Shown piece after piece: positions 41,878-50,478 of a stretch of 64,000 nucleotides of DNA. Position 1 is the stretch's first letter, and each line of letters begins with the position of its first letter. Below the pieces are notes generated by a model. That model had not been told where the DNA came from. It searched no databases and saw only the letters and a list, made by a program, of their open reading frames with translations. The DNA lies in assembly GCF_000443995.1 (NCBI RefSeq), contig NZ_AUMC01000006.1:434001-498000 (forward strand), read 5' to 3'. The position numbers and the translations under genes were made by a program. The stretch comes from Bacteriovorax sp. BAL6_X (GTDB lineage: Bacteria > Bdellovibrionota > Bacteriovoracia > Bacteriovoracales > Bacteriovoracaceae).

Positions 41878-43797
41878 ATGAAGAAACTTAGAAATTATCG
41901 TATTAAACTAAAAGAGTCAGATAATATAGAGTGTATTCTCTATGAAATGATTGGAGACTCAACTTCAAACTCATTTAATGTGGCCGTGGACAATATATCA
42001 ACAACGGGTATCGGTGTCCTTATTGGAGAATATGTAGATAGTCAGATTTTTAAGATTGAAATCAAGTTTAAAAAAATACGACTGTTTCAAACAGTTAAGT
42101 TAAGACGATATCGCCCTAATTTTAACAATGTAGGTGATCATTACCTAGGCCTTGAGTTTATTGACTACGAGGTCGAAAGTATTATGAATTTGATGACAGA
42201 ACTTGTTTCTTCAATGGGCAAAAGACGACTTCGAAACCTTATGTATGATATGGTTTTAAATGAGGCCGTGGCAGGCAATTATGATTCTGATAATACATTT
42301 GATAAAGATATCGATGATAATGTTTCTGTCTCAATGATTCTCGATTTATTTCACATCTTTAAAAATTATCGCAATAAAGTTGAACTGATAAAGTTATTCA
42401 TTATAGAGGTCCAAAGAATTGTAAAGGCAAGAGACGCTAGGGCCTTTATTGTAGGGCATGATGAGCACACTTTCAGTGAGTTTGATTTTCAAACTAACCA
42501 GCTTAAAGAAATTGAGTACCCGATTGTTGGAATACTTGAGGAGCTGTACAACAATCCTCGTGGGATAAAGTCTAAATTCTCCCAATCTTTATCAAGTGAT
42601 GAATTCTTTAATATGTACGAAGTTGTTAATAATACGACAATCTCTACATATATGATGTGTCCAATTTTTGATCATAATGAAAATATCTTTGGGATATTAA
42701 ACTTTTCAAATAAAGAAAAGAATGAACTCTTTAGTGATAATGATCTAAAACAGGCGATGTTTTTAGCACGAGTTATTGGCCTTCTCTATTTTTATAAGAG
42801 TGATGAGATCGAAGAGTATGAAGAATATAATATTGACTACGATAATGAGTACGAAGATGATGTCGCTTTAGATACTTCTATGGGAATAAGTGTTTTTGCT
42901 AAAGGAGCACAATCGTTCTTAGAACAATATAGCGCGCCTAATGAAAAAGGGCCTGTTTATATTTATGGTGGTGAGGGAAGTGGTAAGTACTATCTTTGTG
43001 AGAAAATTGCTCGTCAGTCTAATACTGCCAACACTCATCTCGAGGTAGTTAATTGCTATGCTAAAATGTCAAAGAAGGATATTGACGATATCGTTGATAA
43101 GATTAGAGACCGTGTCATTAATGGCCATGTCATTTTTAAGGGCCTTGACAAGCTTTCAACAAGTGTCGCTAGTCATATTATTGATACAGTTGATAAGAGA
43201 GAGTCATTTAGAATCCTATTTACTGGTACCGTTTATTTGAGTGATTTAACGATACCAAGTTTTAAAACCATCTCACTTGTCGAGAGAAAAGAAGATATTC
43301 TATTCTTTGCGAATTACTTTATCTCACAATATAGTCTAAAGAATCATACCACTAAAAAACGTCTTTCTCACCGTGTTCAAAAAATGCTCCTTGAATATGA
43401 CTGGCCTGGTAATATTTCAGAGCTCAAGGCCTGTATTGCAAGGCTAATGATATTTAACAAAGGCAGTGGAAACTTAACGATTAGAACAAGTGAAATTACT
43501 CCTTTATTTGAAAAGGATATACAGCCACAAATATCGATTGAGGCCAATGATTTAAAAATCAATGCCTTCGATGAACACGACTTGAATGAACAGGAATGTG
43601 CAGACCTTTATCTTTACTTCTTTGTGGCCAAGCAGTTAAAGGAAGGAGCTGTTGGGCTTAAGTCTGTGGCAAAGAGTACTTTAATTGATTATGAGGATAT
43701 GGTAGTTCGGCTTAAAAGTGGAAGTAAGGTTGTAAAGCGCTTATTTAATGAAACTGTTGAAAGAGTGGAGCTGTATATTTCCGATAATGTGGCCTAG
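41878..43797 (+). CDS. PilZ-GAF-AAA+ paralogue with degenerate Walker motifs
   Basis: 639 residues. PilZ domain (about 5-120, DNISTTGIGV and YLGLEFIDYE), GAF-like part (about 170-300), a very acidic linker (about 320-345, many Glu/Asp/Tyr), then AAA+ (about 355-540) with GGEGSGKYY in place of Walker A (Lys kept, following Thr/Ser lost) and GHVIFKGLDKLS in place of Walker B. WPGNISELKA (about 506-515) is the usual C-terminal AAA/NtrC block. No GAFTGA. The C-terminal 70 residues differ from a helix-turn-helix. Likely a c-di-GMP- or ligand-controlled partner of the divergent paralogue. Confidence 0.8.
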   Translation: MKKLRNYRIKLKESDNIECILYEMIGDSTSNSFNVAVDNISTTGIGVLIGEYVDSQIFKIEIKFKKIRLFQTVKLRRYRPNFNNVGDHYLGLEFIDYEVESIMNLMTELVSSMGKRRLRNLMYDMVLNEAVAGNYDSDNTFDKDIDDNVSVSMILDLFHIFKNYRNKVELIKLFIIEVQRIVKARDARAFIVGHDEHTFSEFDFQTNQLKEIEYPIVGILEELYNNPRGIKSKFSQSLSSDEFFNMYEVVNNTTISTYMMCPIFDHNENIFGILNFSNKEKNELFSDNDLKQAMFLARVIGLLYFYKSDEIEEYEEYNIDYDNEYEDDVALDTSMGISVFAKGAQSFLEQYSAPNEKGPVYIYGGEGSGKYYLCEKIARQSNTANTHLEVVNCYAKMSKKDIDDIVDKIRDRVINGHVIFKGLDKLSTSVASHIIDTVDKRESFRILFTGTVYLSDLTIPSFKTISLVERKEDILFFANYFISQYSLKNHTTKKRLSHRVQKMLLEYDWPGNISELKACIARLMIFNKGSGNLTIRTSEITPLFEKDIQPQISIEANDLKINAFDEHDLNEQECADLYLYFFVAKQLKEGAVGLKSVAKSTLIDYEDMVVRLKSGSKVVKRLFNETVERVELYISDNVA

Positions 43798-43813
43798 GTT
43801 TTCGCTAGGCCAC
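43789..43813. terminator. Bidirectional hairpin between the PilZ gene and trxB
   Basis: GTGGCCTAG (43789-43797) and CTAGGCCAC (43805-43813) form a perfect 9-bp stem with a 7-base loop. The first arm covers the last codons and stop of the PilZ gene. It separates convergent genes, so it probably ends both transcripts, although U-runs are poor. Confidence 0.65.
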
Positions 43814-43829
43814 CGTATGATATTCACTA

Positions 43830-44759
43830 TTATTCGTTTTCTTCTAAAAATCTTTCAGCTCTGATTGCTGCTTGACAGCCTGAACCTGCCGCAGAAATTG
43901 CCTGACGGTAGTATGAGTCTTGAACGTCACCACAAGCAAATATACCAGCAACACTTGTGTCTGGATGTCTTCCTTCAGTAATAATAAAACCATGATCATC
44001 AAGGTCTACTTTACCTTTTAGGAAGTCCGTATTTGGCTTATGTCCGATCCCCATAAATAGGCCATCAGTTTTTCTCTCAGATACTTCACCAGTTTTTAAA
44101 TTTTCAACTTTAATTGAAGTTACACCAGTTTCATCTGCGATGATTTCTGTTACAGCGCTATCCCATACAAATTCGATTTTTTCGTTATTGAAAGCACGCT
44201 CTTGCATTGGCTTAGAAGCACGAAGCTCATCTCTTCTGTGGACAACATAGACTTTAGAAGCAAATTTAGTTAGGAAAGTTGCTTCTTCCATCGCAGTATC
44301 TCCACCACCAACTACGTGAACAACACGGTCGCGGTAAAAGAATCCATCACAAGTTGCACAAGCACTAACACCTTTTCCAATTAGTTCCTTCTCATTTGGT
44401 AGGCCAAGATATTTGGCCGAAGCACCAGTTGCAAGGATAACGGCATCAGCAGTGTAAGTTTTATCTTCATCTACTGTAAGGGTAAATGGTCTCTTTGAGG
44501 TATCTAAGTCAGTGACGAAACCACTCAGGTATTGTGTTCCAAATCTCTGAGTTTGTTTTTTCATATTGGCCATAAGCTCTGGCCCCATGATTCCCTCTGG
44601 GAATCCTGGAAAGTTATCAACATCAGTTGTTGTCGTTAGTTGCCCACCTGGCTCATGCCCTTCAATGACAAGAGGTTCAAGGTTTGCACGTGATGCATAT
44701 AGGGCCGCTGTGTAACCAGCAGGACCTGATCCAATAATAATGACTTTGTGGTGTGCCAT
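43830..44759 (-). CDS. trxB: Thioredoxin-disulfide reductase
   Basis: 309 residues. FAD motif GSGPAGYTAALYA (about 10-22), redox-active ACATCDG with Cys134 and Cys137, NADPH motif GGGDTAMEEA (about 154-163) and FACGDV near the end. It reduces thioredoxin with NADPH. CGGAG lies before the ATG. The 61-residue gene upstream (44784-44969) is on the same strand with a 24-bp gap and is probably co-transcribed. Confidence 0.97.
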   Translation of the reverse strand: MAHHKVIIIGSGPAGYTAALYASRANLEPLVIEGHEPGGQLTTTTDVDNFPGFPEGIMGPELMANMKKQTQRFGTQYLSGFVTDLDTSKRPFTLTVDEDKTYTADAVILATGASAKYLGLPNEKELIGKGVSACATCDGFFYRDRVVHVVGGGDTAMEEATFLTKFASKVYVVHRRDELRASKPMQERAFNNEKIEFVWDSAVTEIIADETGVTSIKVENLKTGEVSERKTDGLFMGIGHKPNTDFLKGKVDLDDHGFIITEGRHPDTSVAGIFACGDVQDSYYRQAISAAGSGCQAAIRAERFLEENE

Positions 44760-44783
44760 TCAAAAACTCCGTTTTTCTAAATG

Positions 44784-44969
44784 TTATTCAATCCCTAATT
44801 CTTTCTTAATTTCCTCAGGACGATCATCTTCCTCAGGGTTCATGTCGTAGTATGCGTTTACGCTTACTAGGTCATCAGGATTAGTCGCTTTCTTAGTTGT
44901 TTTGTAAACTTCGCCAGTCATTTGGCATTCGTATCGAAAAATTTGAATATTCTTCTTTCTTTTGGCCAT
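44784..44969 (-). CDS. Small conserved hypothetical protein upstream of trxB
   Basis: 61 residues with CGGAGG at a good distance before the ATG. Basic N-terminus (MAKRKKN), one Cys (ECQMTG), then an acidic C-terminus (PEEDDRPEEIKKELG). The RYECQMTGEVYKTT segment resembles small single-Cys zinc-ribbon-like pieces but has no full motif. No signal peptide. Probably cytoplasmic and co-transcribed with trxB. Confidence 0.7.
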   Translation of the reverse strand: MAKRKKNIQIFRYECQMTGEVYKTTKKATNPDDLVSVNAYYDMNPEEDDRPEEIKKELGIE

Positions 44970-45071
44970 ATTTTCCTCCGTTCACTCGTGGTGCACCGTG
45001 GCATAATTTTGTAAAAATATACATACCTTACCATATTGTTTCAAATACTTCCATTCGTTATAATTAAATAT

Positions 45072-46634
45072 ATGGATAAATATAAACAATTCGTAATGAT
45101 ACTTTTGCTAAATTTATTGATGGCAAATACCTATGCAATGATGCAGGCAAAAGTTGTGGCCCTTTCCCAGTCTGGACGCACAATTAAGCTGTCTGTCGGA
45201 AAGCTTACAGGACTTAAAACTGGTGATGTGGCAGACGTATCGATGCGTATTGGCGACTATCAAAAACCGAAATATCTCTATCTTGGAAGCATCGAGCTTC
45301 TAAAGGTATCAGATCGAGAATCTTACTGGTACTTCAAGGATATTTCTGGAGATAAGCTAAACCGTTCTAATTTTACTCCTGATACAACAATTGCGTTACA
45401 AATTCGATCTCAAACCGCAAGTGGCCGATATAAGAAAAAAACTGTCTATGAAATTAAGGCCTATGAGTCAAAGAAAACAAAGTTTAATAATCAACACGCT
45501 ATAGATGGTGAAGTTCCAACAGATCTTGTACAGGATAAAGAGACTCCAAGTGATAAGAATTATGATTCAAGTATTGAAGAGTCAACAATTTATAAGGTCA
45601 CAAAGAAAACTCAGTTAAAAGATGGTGACGAGATTATAGTTAAAGATGGTAGGCTACGTTATAAGTATGTCGATTCTCAACTAGGGCCTGTTGATACAAC
45701 AAAGCTTACGGCCGAAGAGTTTGATGCTCAAATGGCACGCCAAAATCAAGATCAATTAAGTAAGATCTCTGCGGCACAAGATGGTTACAAGGAAATGCTC
45801 TATAGTGGACGACCTGACCTAACCGGCGCTAATTCAAATCTTTCAATTCCAAATGCAATGGAAGAGAGCCTAGCAAGAGAAAGGGCCAAGAATCGTGTGA
45901 CAAAATCAGCAAAAGCAGTTCTCGATAAAGAAGGGCCACTATGGTCTGCTGATATGGATAGTGAACAACTTAGTCGCTACTTAAAGTCATCTGGTATTGC
46001 TCGTGAAAAATTTAGAAGAGAAAATGTTCTTTCAATTGAAAGTGGTAATGAAATTCAATTAAGCTTTATTTCAAACCTTATGCCTAATTACACTGAAAAT
46101 GATAGTAATCACCAAAACCTCGGTTATGGCCTGGCCGCTTCTTATGAATTCCATCTTATTAGAGCACATGACTCTCTTAGGAAGTGGAGTGTAGACTTTG
46201 GTCTCGACGTTTCAAACCTAAATGTAGATCTTGGTGGTATCAATGGCCGTATGACTTATATGAACTTTGGCGCACATGTTAATTACTATTTCTATAATGC
46301 TCCATATGTTCGAAATAAACTTCTTGCCTTTGTAGGTCTTGGTATGAAGCGCGGTACTGGGGAGACGACTTCTGCTGCTTTTTCTAATTATAGTTATGAC
46401 TATGAATCAGTTGCCTTACCTTCGATTACTCTTGGAATTAAAACGAGAATCTCTACATTTCGAGACTATGAAAAAGGTAATATGTTTGGCTACGGTATAG
46501 GAGCGAAGTTAAACTACGAGCTACTAAGTTTGTCTCCTATAAGTGAAGTTAATGCAACGGACGCAAATAATTTTACACTTAATCAAACAGTTAATAATTT
46601 AAAATTTATCGCTAGTTTAAGTATATTTTTTTAA
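45072..46634 (+). CDS. Exported protein with N-terminal small domain and C-terminal beta-barrel
   Basis: 520 residues from the ATG MDKYKQ; the longer frame has no signal. Signal peptide (about 5-22), then a small beta domain (about 25-110, KVVALSQSGRTIKLSVGKLTGLKTGD) resembling the first domain of the next gene, a charged linker (about 120-320) and a barrel-like C-terminal 200 residues ending LKFIASLSIFF, with a terminal Phe typical of outer-membrane proteins. Followed by a similar gene after 9 bp. Confidence 0.75.
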   Translation: MDKYKQFVMILLLNLLMANTYAMMQAKVVALSQSGRTIKLSVGKLTGLKTGDVADVSMRIGDYQKPKYLYLGSIELLKVSDRESYWYFKDISGDKLNRSNFTPDTTIALQIRSQTASGRYKKKTVYEIKAYESKKTKFNNQHAIDGEVPTDLVQDKETPSDKNYDSSIEESTIYKVTKKTQLKDGDEIIVKDGRLRYKYVDSQLGPVDTTKLTAEEFDAQMARQNQDQLSKISAAQDGYKEMLYSGRPDLTGANSNLSIPNAMEESLARERAKNRVTKSAKAVLDKEGPLWSADMDSEQLSRYLKSSGIAREKFRRENVLSIESGNEIQLSFISNLMPNYTENDSNHQNLGYGLAASYEFHLIRAHDSLRKWSVDFGLDVSNLNVDLGGINGRMTYMNFGAHVNYYFYNAPYVRNKLLAFVGLGMKRGTGETTSAAFSNYSYDYESVALPSITLGIKTRISTFRDYEKGNMFGYGIGAKLNYELLSLSPISEVNATDANNFTLNQTVNNLKFIASLSIFF

Positions 46635-46643
46635 GGATATGAT

Positions 46644-47777
46644 ATGACAGGACGTTTACTAAAAATTCTAACTTTCTCATTAATTACTCTATTGAGCACT
46701 AGTACATTGGCACTGGATATTGATGAGAAGTTAACTTTCAGAATTCTTCAGACTTCCACTTCGAAGAAAACGATTCTTATGAATCGAGGCCTAGAAGATG
46801 GGCTTGTTATTGGGGATCACGCAAAGTTCTTTATTACGACAGGTGTTTTTGCAAGAGCAGTGTGTATAAAGGCCACTCCTTCACGTTCCGTATGGAGTAT
46901 TTATCGAATTGTAAAACCTAGTGAGATACAACGTGATAAAGTTGCAAACTTAAAGATCTCCTCTCCGGTGAAACTAACTAATGATCGATCGAAGTCTCTA
47001 CAAGCAACATACCCTAGTGGAAAACAGATGGGGGAGCCTGTTGATATCAATCGATCATCTCCACAGCAAAGAAGTGCATACGCTCAATCTCAAGGTTCAA
47101 GTCGCTACGATAAAAACTATGAAGAGCAGAGCGAGCTGGAGGCCATAAAAACCACTTCATTTTCAAGTAACCAGACAATGTCTAGGCCAACACCAAGTAA
47201 AATTCTGGATAAGAATATGGCCTTTAATGTTTCGGCAGGTCTTAATATGCTTAGCGGAACATATGACAATGTTGGTGTAAGTACTGATGCTGAGCTAAGT
47301 TCACTTGGTTTTGCAGGTGAATTCGAATTATTCTTTCCAAAGTCTCAAAGTTTTCTACAAAAATTTTCACTTAAAGCAAGTGTTGGTTACTACTCTGGTA
47401 GCAACGGTATCTCTGAATCAACTTCATCTTCTATTGATTTTGGTGGGGCCGTCAATTTTCATATTTTCAATCCTCTTGCAACAAATCGCTTTATTCCTTA
47501 TGTTGAGTTTGGATTTGGATTATCGATGACTTCATTAAATGAAATCCCTGAGACTGCTGGCTCTTCAACAACTGAAAGCCTTTCTGGTTCAGGAACTTAT
47601 ATGAATTTTGGTGGTGGAATCAAATATACACTTGATTCAGGGTTTGGTTTCTATGCAAAGGGTGACTACTTCAGTAGTTCATCAACTTTTAGTATTGAGA
47701 CCGGTGGCTCGACAGTTGAAAACACGATCTCTCTAAGTGGGTTTAGAGCGATTGGTGGAGCCTATTTACGCTTTTAA
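46644..47777 (+). CDS. Exported short-domain-plus-barrel protein, paralogous partner
   Basis: 377 residues with AAGGATATGAT before the ATG. Signal peptide (cleaved near LSTSTLA), a small domain (about 25-110, KKTILMNRGLEDGLVIGDHAK, like GKLTGLKTGD in the upstream protein), a Ser/Gln-rich linker and a C-terminal barrel (about 195-377) with MNFGGG and closing RAIGGAYLRF. Same layout as the preceding gene, so the pair arose by duplication or works as a unit in the outer membrane. No family known. Confidence 0.75.
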   Translation: MTGRLLKILTFSLITLLSTSTLALDIDEKLTFRILQTSTSKKTILMNRGLEDGLVIGDHAKFFITTGVFARAVCIKATPSRSVWSIYRIVKPSEIQRDKVANLKISSPVKLTNDRSKSLQATYPSGKQMGEPVDINRSSPQQRSAYAQSQGSSRYDKNYEEQSELEAIKTTSFSSNQTMSRPTPSKILDKNMAFNVSAGLNMLSGTYDNVGVSTDAELSSLGFAGEFELFFPKSQSFLQKFSLKASVGYYSGSNGISESTSSSIDFGGAVNFHIFNPLATNRFIPYVEFGFGLSMTSLNEIPETAGSSTTESLSGSGTYMNFGGGIKYTLDSGFGFYAKGDYFSSSSTFSIETGGSTVENTISLSGFRAIGGAYLRF

Positions 47778-47785
47778 TTGTTCAT

Positions 47786-47817
47786 AACAGACGCTATGTA
47801 ATCTAGTAGCGTCTGTT
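47786..47817. terminator. 11-bp hairpin between convergent genes
   Basis: AACAGACGCTA (47786-47796) and TAGCGTCTGTT (47807-47817) form a perfect 11-bp stem with a 10-base loop. It overlaps the last codons and stop of glpD. It is a likely transcription end for both convergent genes, with weak U-runs. Confidence 0.7.
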
Positions 47818-49116
47818 AAAATCTTCTTCACATCGTACAAATTCATACTTTCTAACTTCAGCTTCTTGTTTCGCTGTAAATCCTTTTTGCTTAAAAGGAT
47901 TGTAGCGCATTTTAAAGCGAAATTCTGCCAGAGTCTTATCTTGGATATATGGTTTCTTATGCTTATGCACAATTACTTTAGCTACATCCTGGGCCATCGT
48001 TCTAAAGGTTGTGTATTTTCCTCCAATTAGAACGTGGCAATTTTTCAAAGGCTGAAAGTATTTGTGAACTCGAGCAGTCTTGCCTAGTGCGGCCGTGGAG
48101 TCGTCTTTTACTAGGGGACGAATTCCTGCAAAACTTGAGATTATATCACTTTCTTCAATTTTGGCCTTTGGGAAGTATTGATTTAAGTTGGCGAGTAAAT
48201 ACTCGATCTCTTCTTGTGTTGGTTTTAAATCAAAATAGTCTTCTTCTACTTTTGCTTCTGTTGTACCAACTAGAATTTTATCGGCCTGTGGAATGACAAA
48301 GATAACGCGGCCATCGTTTGGTGTTAGAAGAATTGCACTCTTAATTTTTAAGCGCTCTTTTGAGATCCAAATATGACTACCACGTGATGGTAATAGTTGT
48401 GGATGCCAGCGGATTTGTTTGGCTTTTGCGAGTACTTTATCTGTAAAAGGACCTGTCGCAAAAATGATGTCATTACAGTAGACTTCTTTTTTTATCCCTT
48501 CTATTTCATCATTTAGAACAACCCTAATTCTTCCATCTGTTTGGAATTCATAATCCTCTAGGGCCACATGATTTAGTGCATGACATTTAGGATTAAAGGC
48601 AGCGTCTCTTAGGACTTCAATGGTTAATCGTCCATCGTGCACAACTGCATCATGATAAACACCGCTTCCTTTTAAATCATCTTCTTTTAAATCTGCATTT
48701 GTTTCAATTGTTTCGATTTTACTCTTCATTTCATAAGGAGAGTTTTGAAAACTTGAAAGTAGGTCATACAAGAAAAGGCCAATTCTAATCATCCATTTTG
48801 GGCGAATTGAATCAGAGTAGATCGGTAGATAGAACTTCTCTTCAAAGCATAGATGAGGAGCAAGTCTTAACCATAGGTTCTTCTCATGCAAGGCCTCCCA
48901 TACTAAGGGAAAATCAAAGTTTTCAAGGTAGCGGATTCCTCCGTGAAGCATCTTTGAACTTTTAGAGCTTGTTTGAGAGGCGAAATCCTTCTTGTCTACA
49001 AGAAGGGTATCAATATCATGTAGACTTAGGTCTCGGAAAACTCCGGCCCCTACAATGCCACCTCCAATAATAATGGTGCTATAAAAATCTTTTGTATCGC
49101 TTAAATTGCTAATCAT
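47803..49116 (-). CDS. glpD: FAD-dependent glycerol-3-phosphate dehydrogenase
   Basis: 437 residues, shorter than the ~500 of E. coli GlpD because the C-terminal helical domain is nearly absent. FAD motif IIIGGGIVGAGVFRDLSLH (about 15-33), SSKMLHGGIRYLENFDF (substrate and FAD loop), and a C-terminal FRTMAQDVAKVI block. It oxidises glycerol 3-phosphate to dihydroxyacetone phosphate at the inner membrane. It begins 13 bp after the acidic YbjQ-like gene, the last of a run led by M23 and secA. A hairpin covers its final codons. Confidence 0.9.
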   Translation of the reverse strand: MISNLSDTKDFYSTIIIGGGIVGAGVFRDLSLHDIDTLLVDKKDFASQTSSKSSKMLHGGIRYLENFDFPLVWEALHEKNLWLRLAPHLCFEEKFYLPIYSDSIRPKWMIRIGLFLYDLLSSFQNSPYEMKSKIETIETNADLKEDDLKGSGVYHDAVVHDGRLTIEVLRDAAFNPKCHALNHVALEDYEFQTDGRIRVVLNDEIEGIKKEVYCNDIIFATGPFTDKVLAKAKQIRWHPQLLPSRGSHIWISKERLKIKSAILLTPNDGRVIFVIPQADKILVGTTEAKVEEDYFDLKPTQEEIEYLLANLNQYFPKAKIEESDIISSFAGIRPLVKDDSTAALGKTARVHKYFQPLKNCHVLIGGKYTTFRTMAQDVAKVIVHKHKKPYIQDKTLAEFRFKMRYNPFKQKGFTAKQEAEVRKYEFVRCEEDFNRRY

Positions 49117-49129
49117 AATTGTCTATTTT

Positions 49130-50473
49130 CTATGCCTTGTTTTCTTCTAAAACGACATAGTCCCCATGGGCCATGATAATAATATCATTAGACGCTGAGT
49201 CTCTATTGTGATGATTTACTGTAAAATGGATTGAAATAATAGCATTGGCACCTTTTTTAAAAGCACTCTCTTTAATTAGATCAGAGAAGTATTCAATTAG
49301 GTTAATTGATTTAATATCATTAAATTCGTTACCATCAATGACTTCATTTATTTGCATCGGTCCCAAGCTGTGAGTGATCAGGTAGCCTGGGATAAAGTGT
49401 GAAGAGCTAAGTAGAATATCTTCTTGATTAAAGTCTTTATCATTTCTAATAAAGTGTTTTGTTTTATTTTGATTAATTGAACGAGGCCCTGTTAACCCTC
49501 TTTGATCATTGTGGTCATAATTAGGGCTAGCATGTATTTCATGCGCTAGTCCCAGCTTGATCACGCGACAATAGCGACGTAATTTACCTGCTAAGTAAAT
49601 CGCACTGAATTCACCTATTTGAGCAATTAGTAGCTGTCCATTTTCAAGGCTTGTGCGATATAGATCTTCATTATCACCTAAGATTCCATGTTCATTTAAA
49701 ATGGCGAGAATGCTTTCATCGTATTCACCTGGGACAATTCCTTGCATAAGGATAGAAAAAGGAGGGTTCCCACCAATTGCAACTTTTCCGTATGTTGAGT
49801 TGGCCGCAAAGTCTCTGACTTCTGCAAAGTCTTGGGCAGCTTTCTCTACTGGTATTACGGTTTCAGGTGTGGCCGTAAGGGGAGTTTCTACTTGCTCATA
49901 TGCTTGTATTTCTGGTGCAGAGAACTCTTCTTGCTGAGGAAGTTCTTCATCAAAGGTGTTTTTGTCTTCTTCTGTTTCAGTTTCTTCTTCGAAAGGAGAT
50001 AGTGCGATTTCAGCTTCTTCGTTTTCTTGGTCCTCTATTTGGTCCTCTATTTGGTCATCTTTTGCATATTCGACATTTTCGTCTTGATTGTTGTCGAAGT
50101 CGTCTTCAAAGTTATTTTCGAAGTTGCTTTCAAAGTCTTCGTTGAAGTCTGTTTGATCTTCTTCTTGATCGTGTTCGTCGTCGGGACCTGACTCATCAAA
50201 GGCGTATTCGGCTTCGTCATATGAGTCGTCTTCATTATTGTCATTATAAAATTCTTCTTCTGACTCATAAGTGTCGTCATCCGAATTTTCTTCTGAGTTA
50301 TTTGAATATTCAAATGGCGCTAACTCGATTTCAGCTTCGTCTTCTTCATTAGAGTCCTCACTGGACTCATCGAGATCAGCAAGCAGCTTGTCGAGCTCAT
50401 CATCACCTTGATGAAGAAACTCGGACAAGTCCTCAATACGTGTTAAATCGTTCTTGTTATCGCCATCTGACAT
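49130..50473 (-). CDS. Acidic protein with C-terminal YbjQ-like (DUF74) domain
   Basis: 447 residues. Residues 1-205 are extremely acidic (long Glu/Asp/Asn runs) and surely disordered. The C-terminal part (about 340-447) resembles YbjQ: SSSHFIPGYLITHSLGP, KKGANAIISIHF and VVLEENKA, as in the YbjQ/DUF74 family, a small pentameric fold. A middle region (about 215-320) with GKVAIGGNPPFSILMQGIVPGEY is unassigned. No signal peptide. It lies between secA (5 bp) and glpD (13 bp). Role unknown; the acidic tail may bind a basic partner. Confidence 0.75.
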   Translation of the reverse strand: MSDGDNKNDLTRIEDLSEFLHQGDDELDKLLADLDESSEDSNEEDEAEIELAPFEYSNNSEENSDDDTYESEEEFYNDNNEDDSYDEAEYAFDESGPDDEHDQEEDQTDFNEDFESNFENNFEDDFDNNQDENVEYAKDDQIEDQIEDQENEEAEIALSPFEEETETEEDKNTFDEELPQQEEFSAPEIQAYEQVETPLTATPETVIPVEKAAQDFAEVRDFAANSTYGKVAIGGNPPFSILMQGIVPGEYDESILAILNEHGILGDNEDLYRTSLENGQLLIAQIGEFSAIYLAGKLRRYCRVIKLGLAHEIHASPNYDHNDQRGLTGPRSINQNKTKHFIRNDKDFNQEDILLSSSHFIPGYLITHSLGPMQINEVIDGNEFNDIKSINLIEYFSDLIKESAFKKGANAIISIHFTVNHHNRDSASNDIIIMAHGDYVVLEENKA

Positions 50474-50478
50474 ATTAG

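Noticed and set aside
44970-45030. Possible tRNA or structured RNA near GGTGCACCGTGGC
   Set aside because: Only a short GC-rich piece; no cloverleaf or anticodon arm could be drawn.
47766-47972. A frame in glpD's 3' end reading TRLHSVCYEQLKA looked like a frameshifted continuation of the GlpD C-terminus
   Set aside because: A perfect 11-bp hairpin (47786-47817) covers this spot and explains the sequence; the resemblance to GlpD after the stop is short and could be chance. No clear need for a frameshift.
50047-50313. Antisense and alternate-frame Met/Thr/Lys-rich frames in the acidic YbjQ-like gene
   Set aside because: They arise from the repetitive GAA/GAT codon run of the acidic domain.
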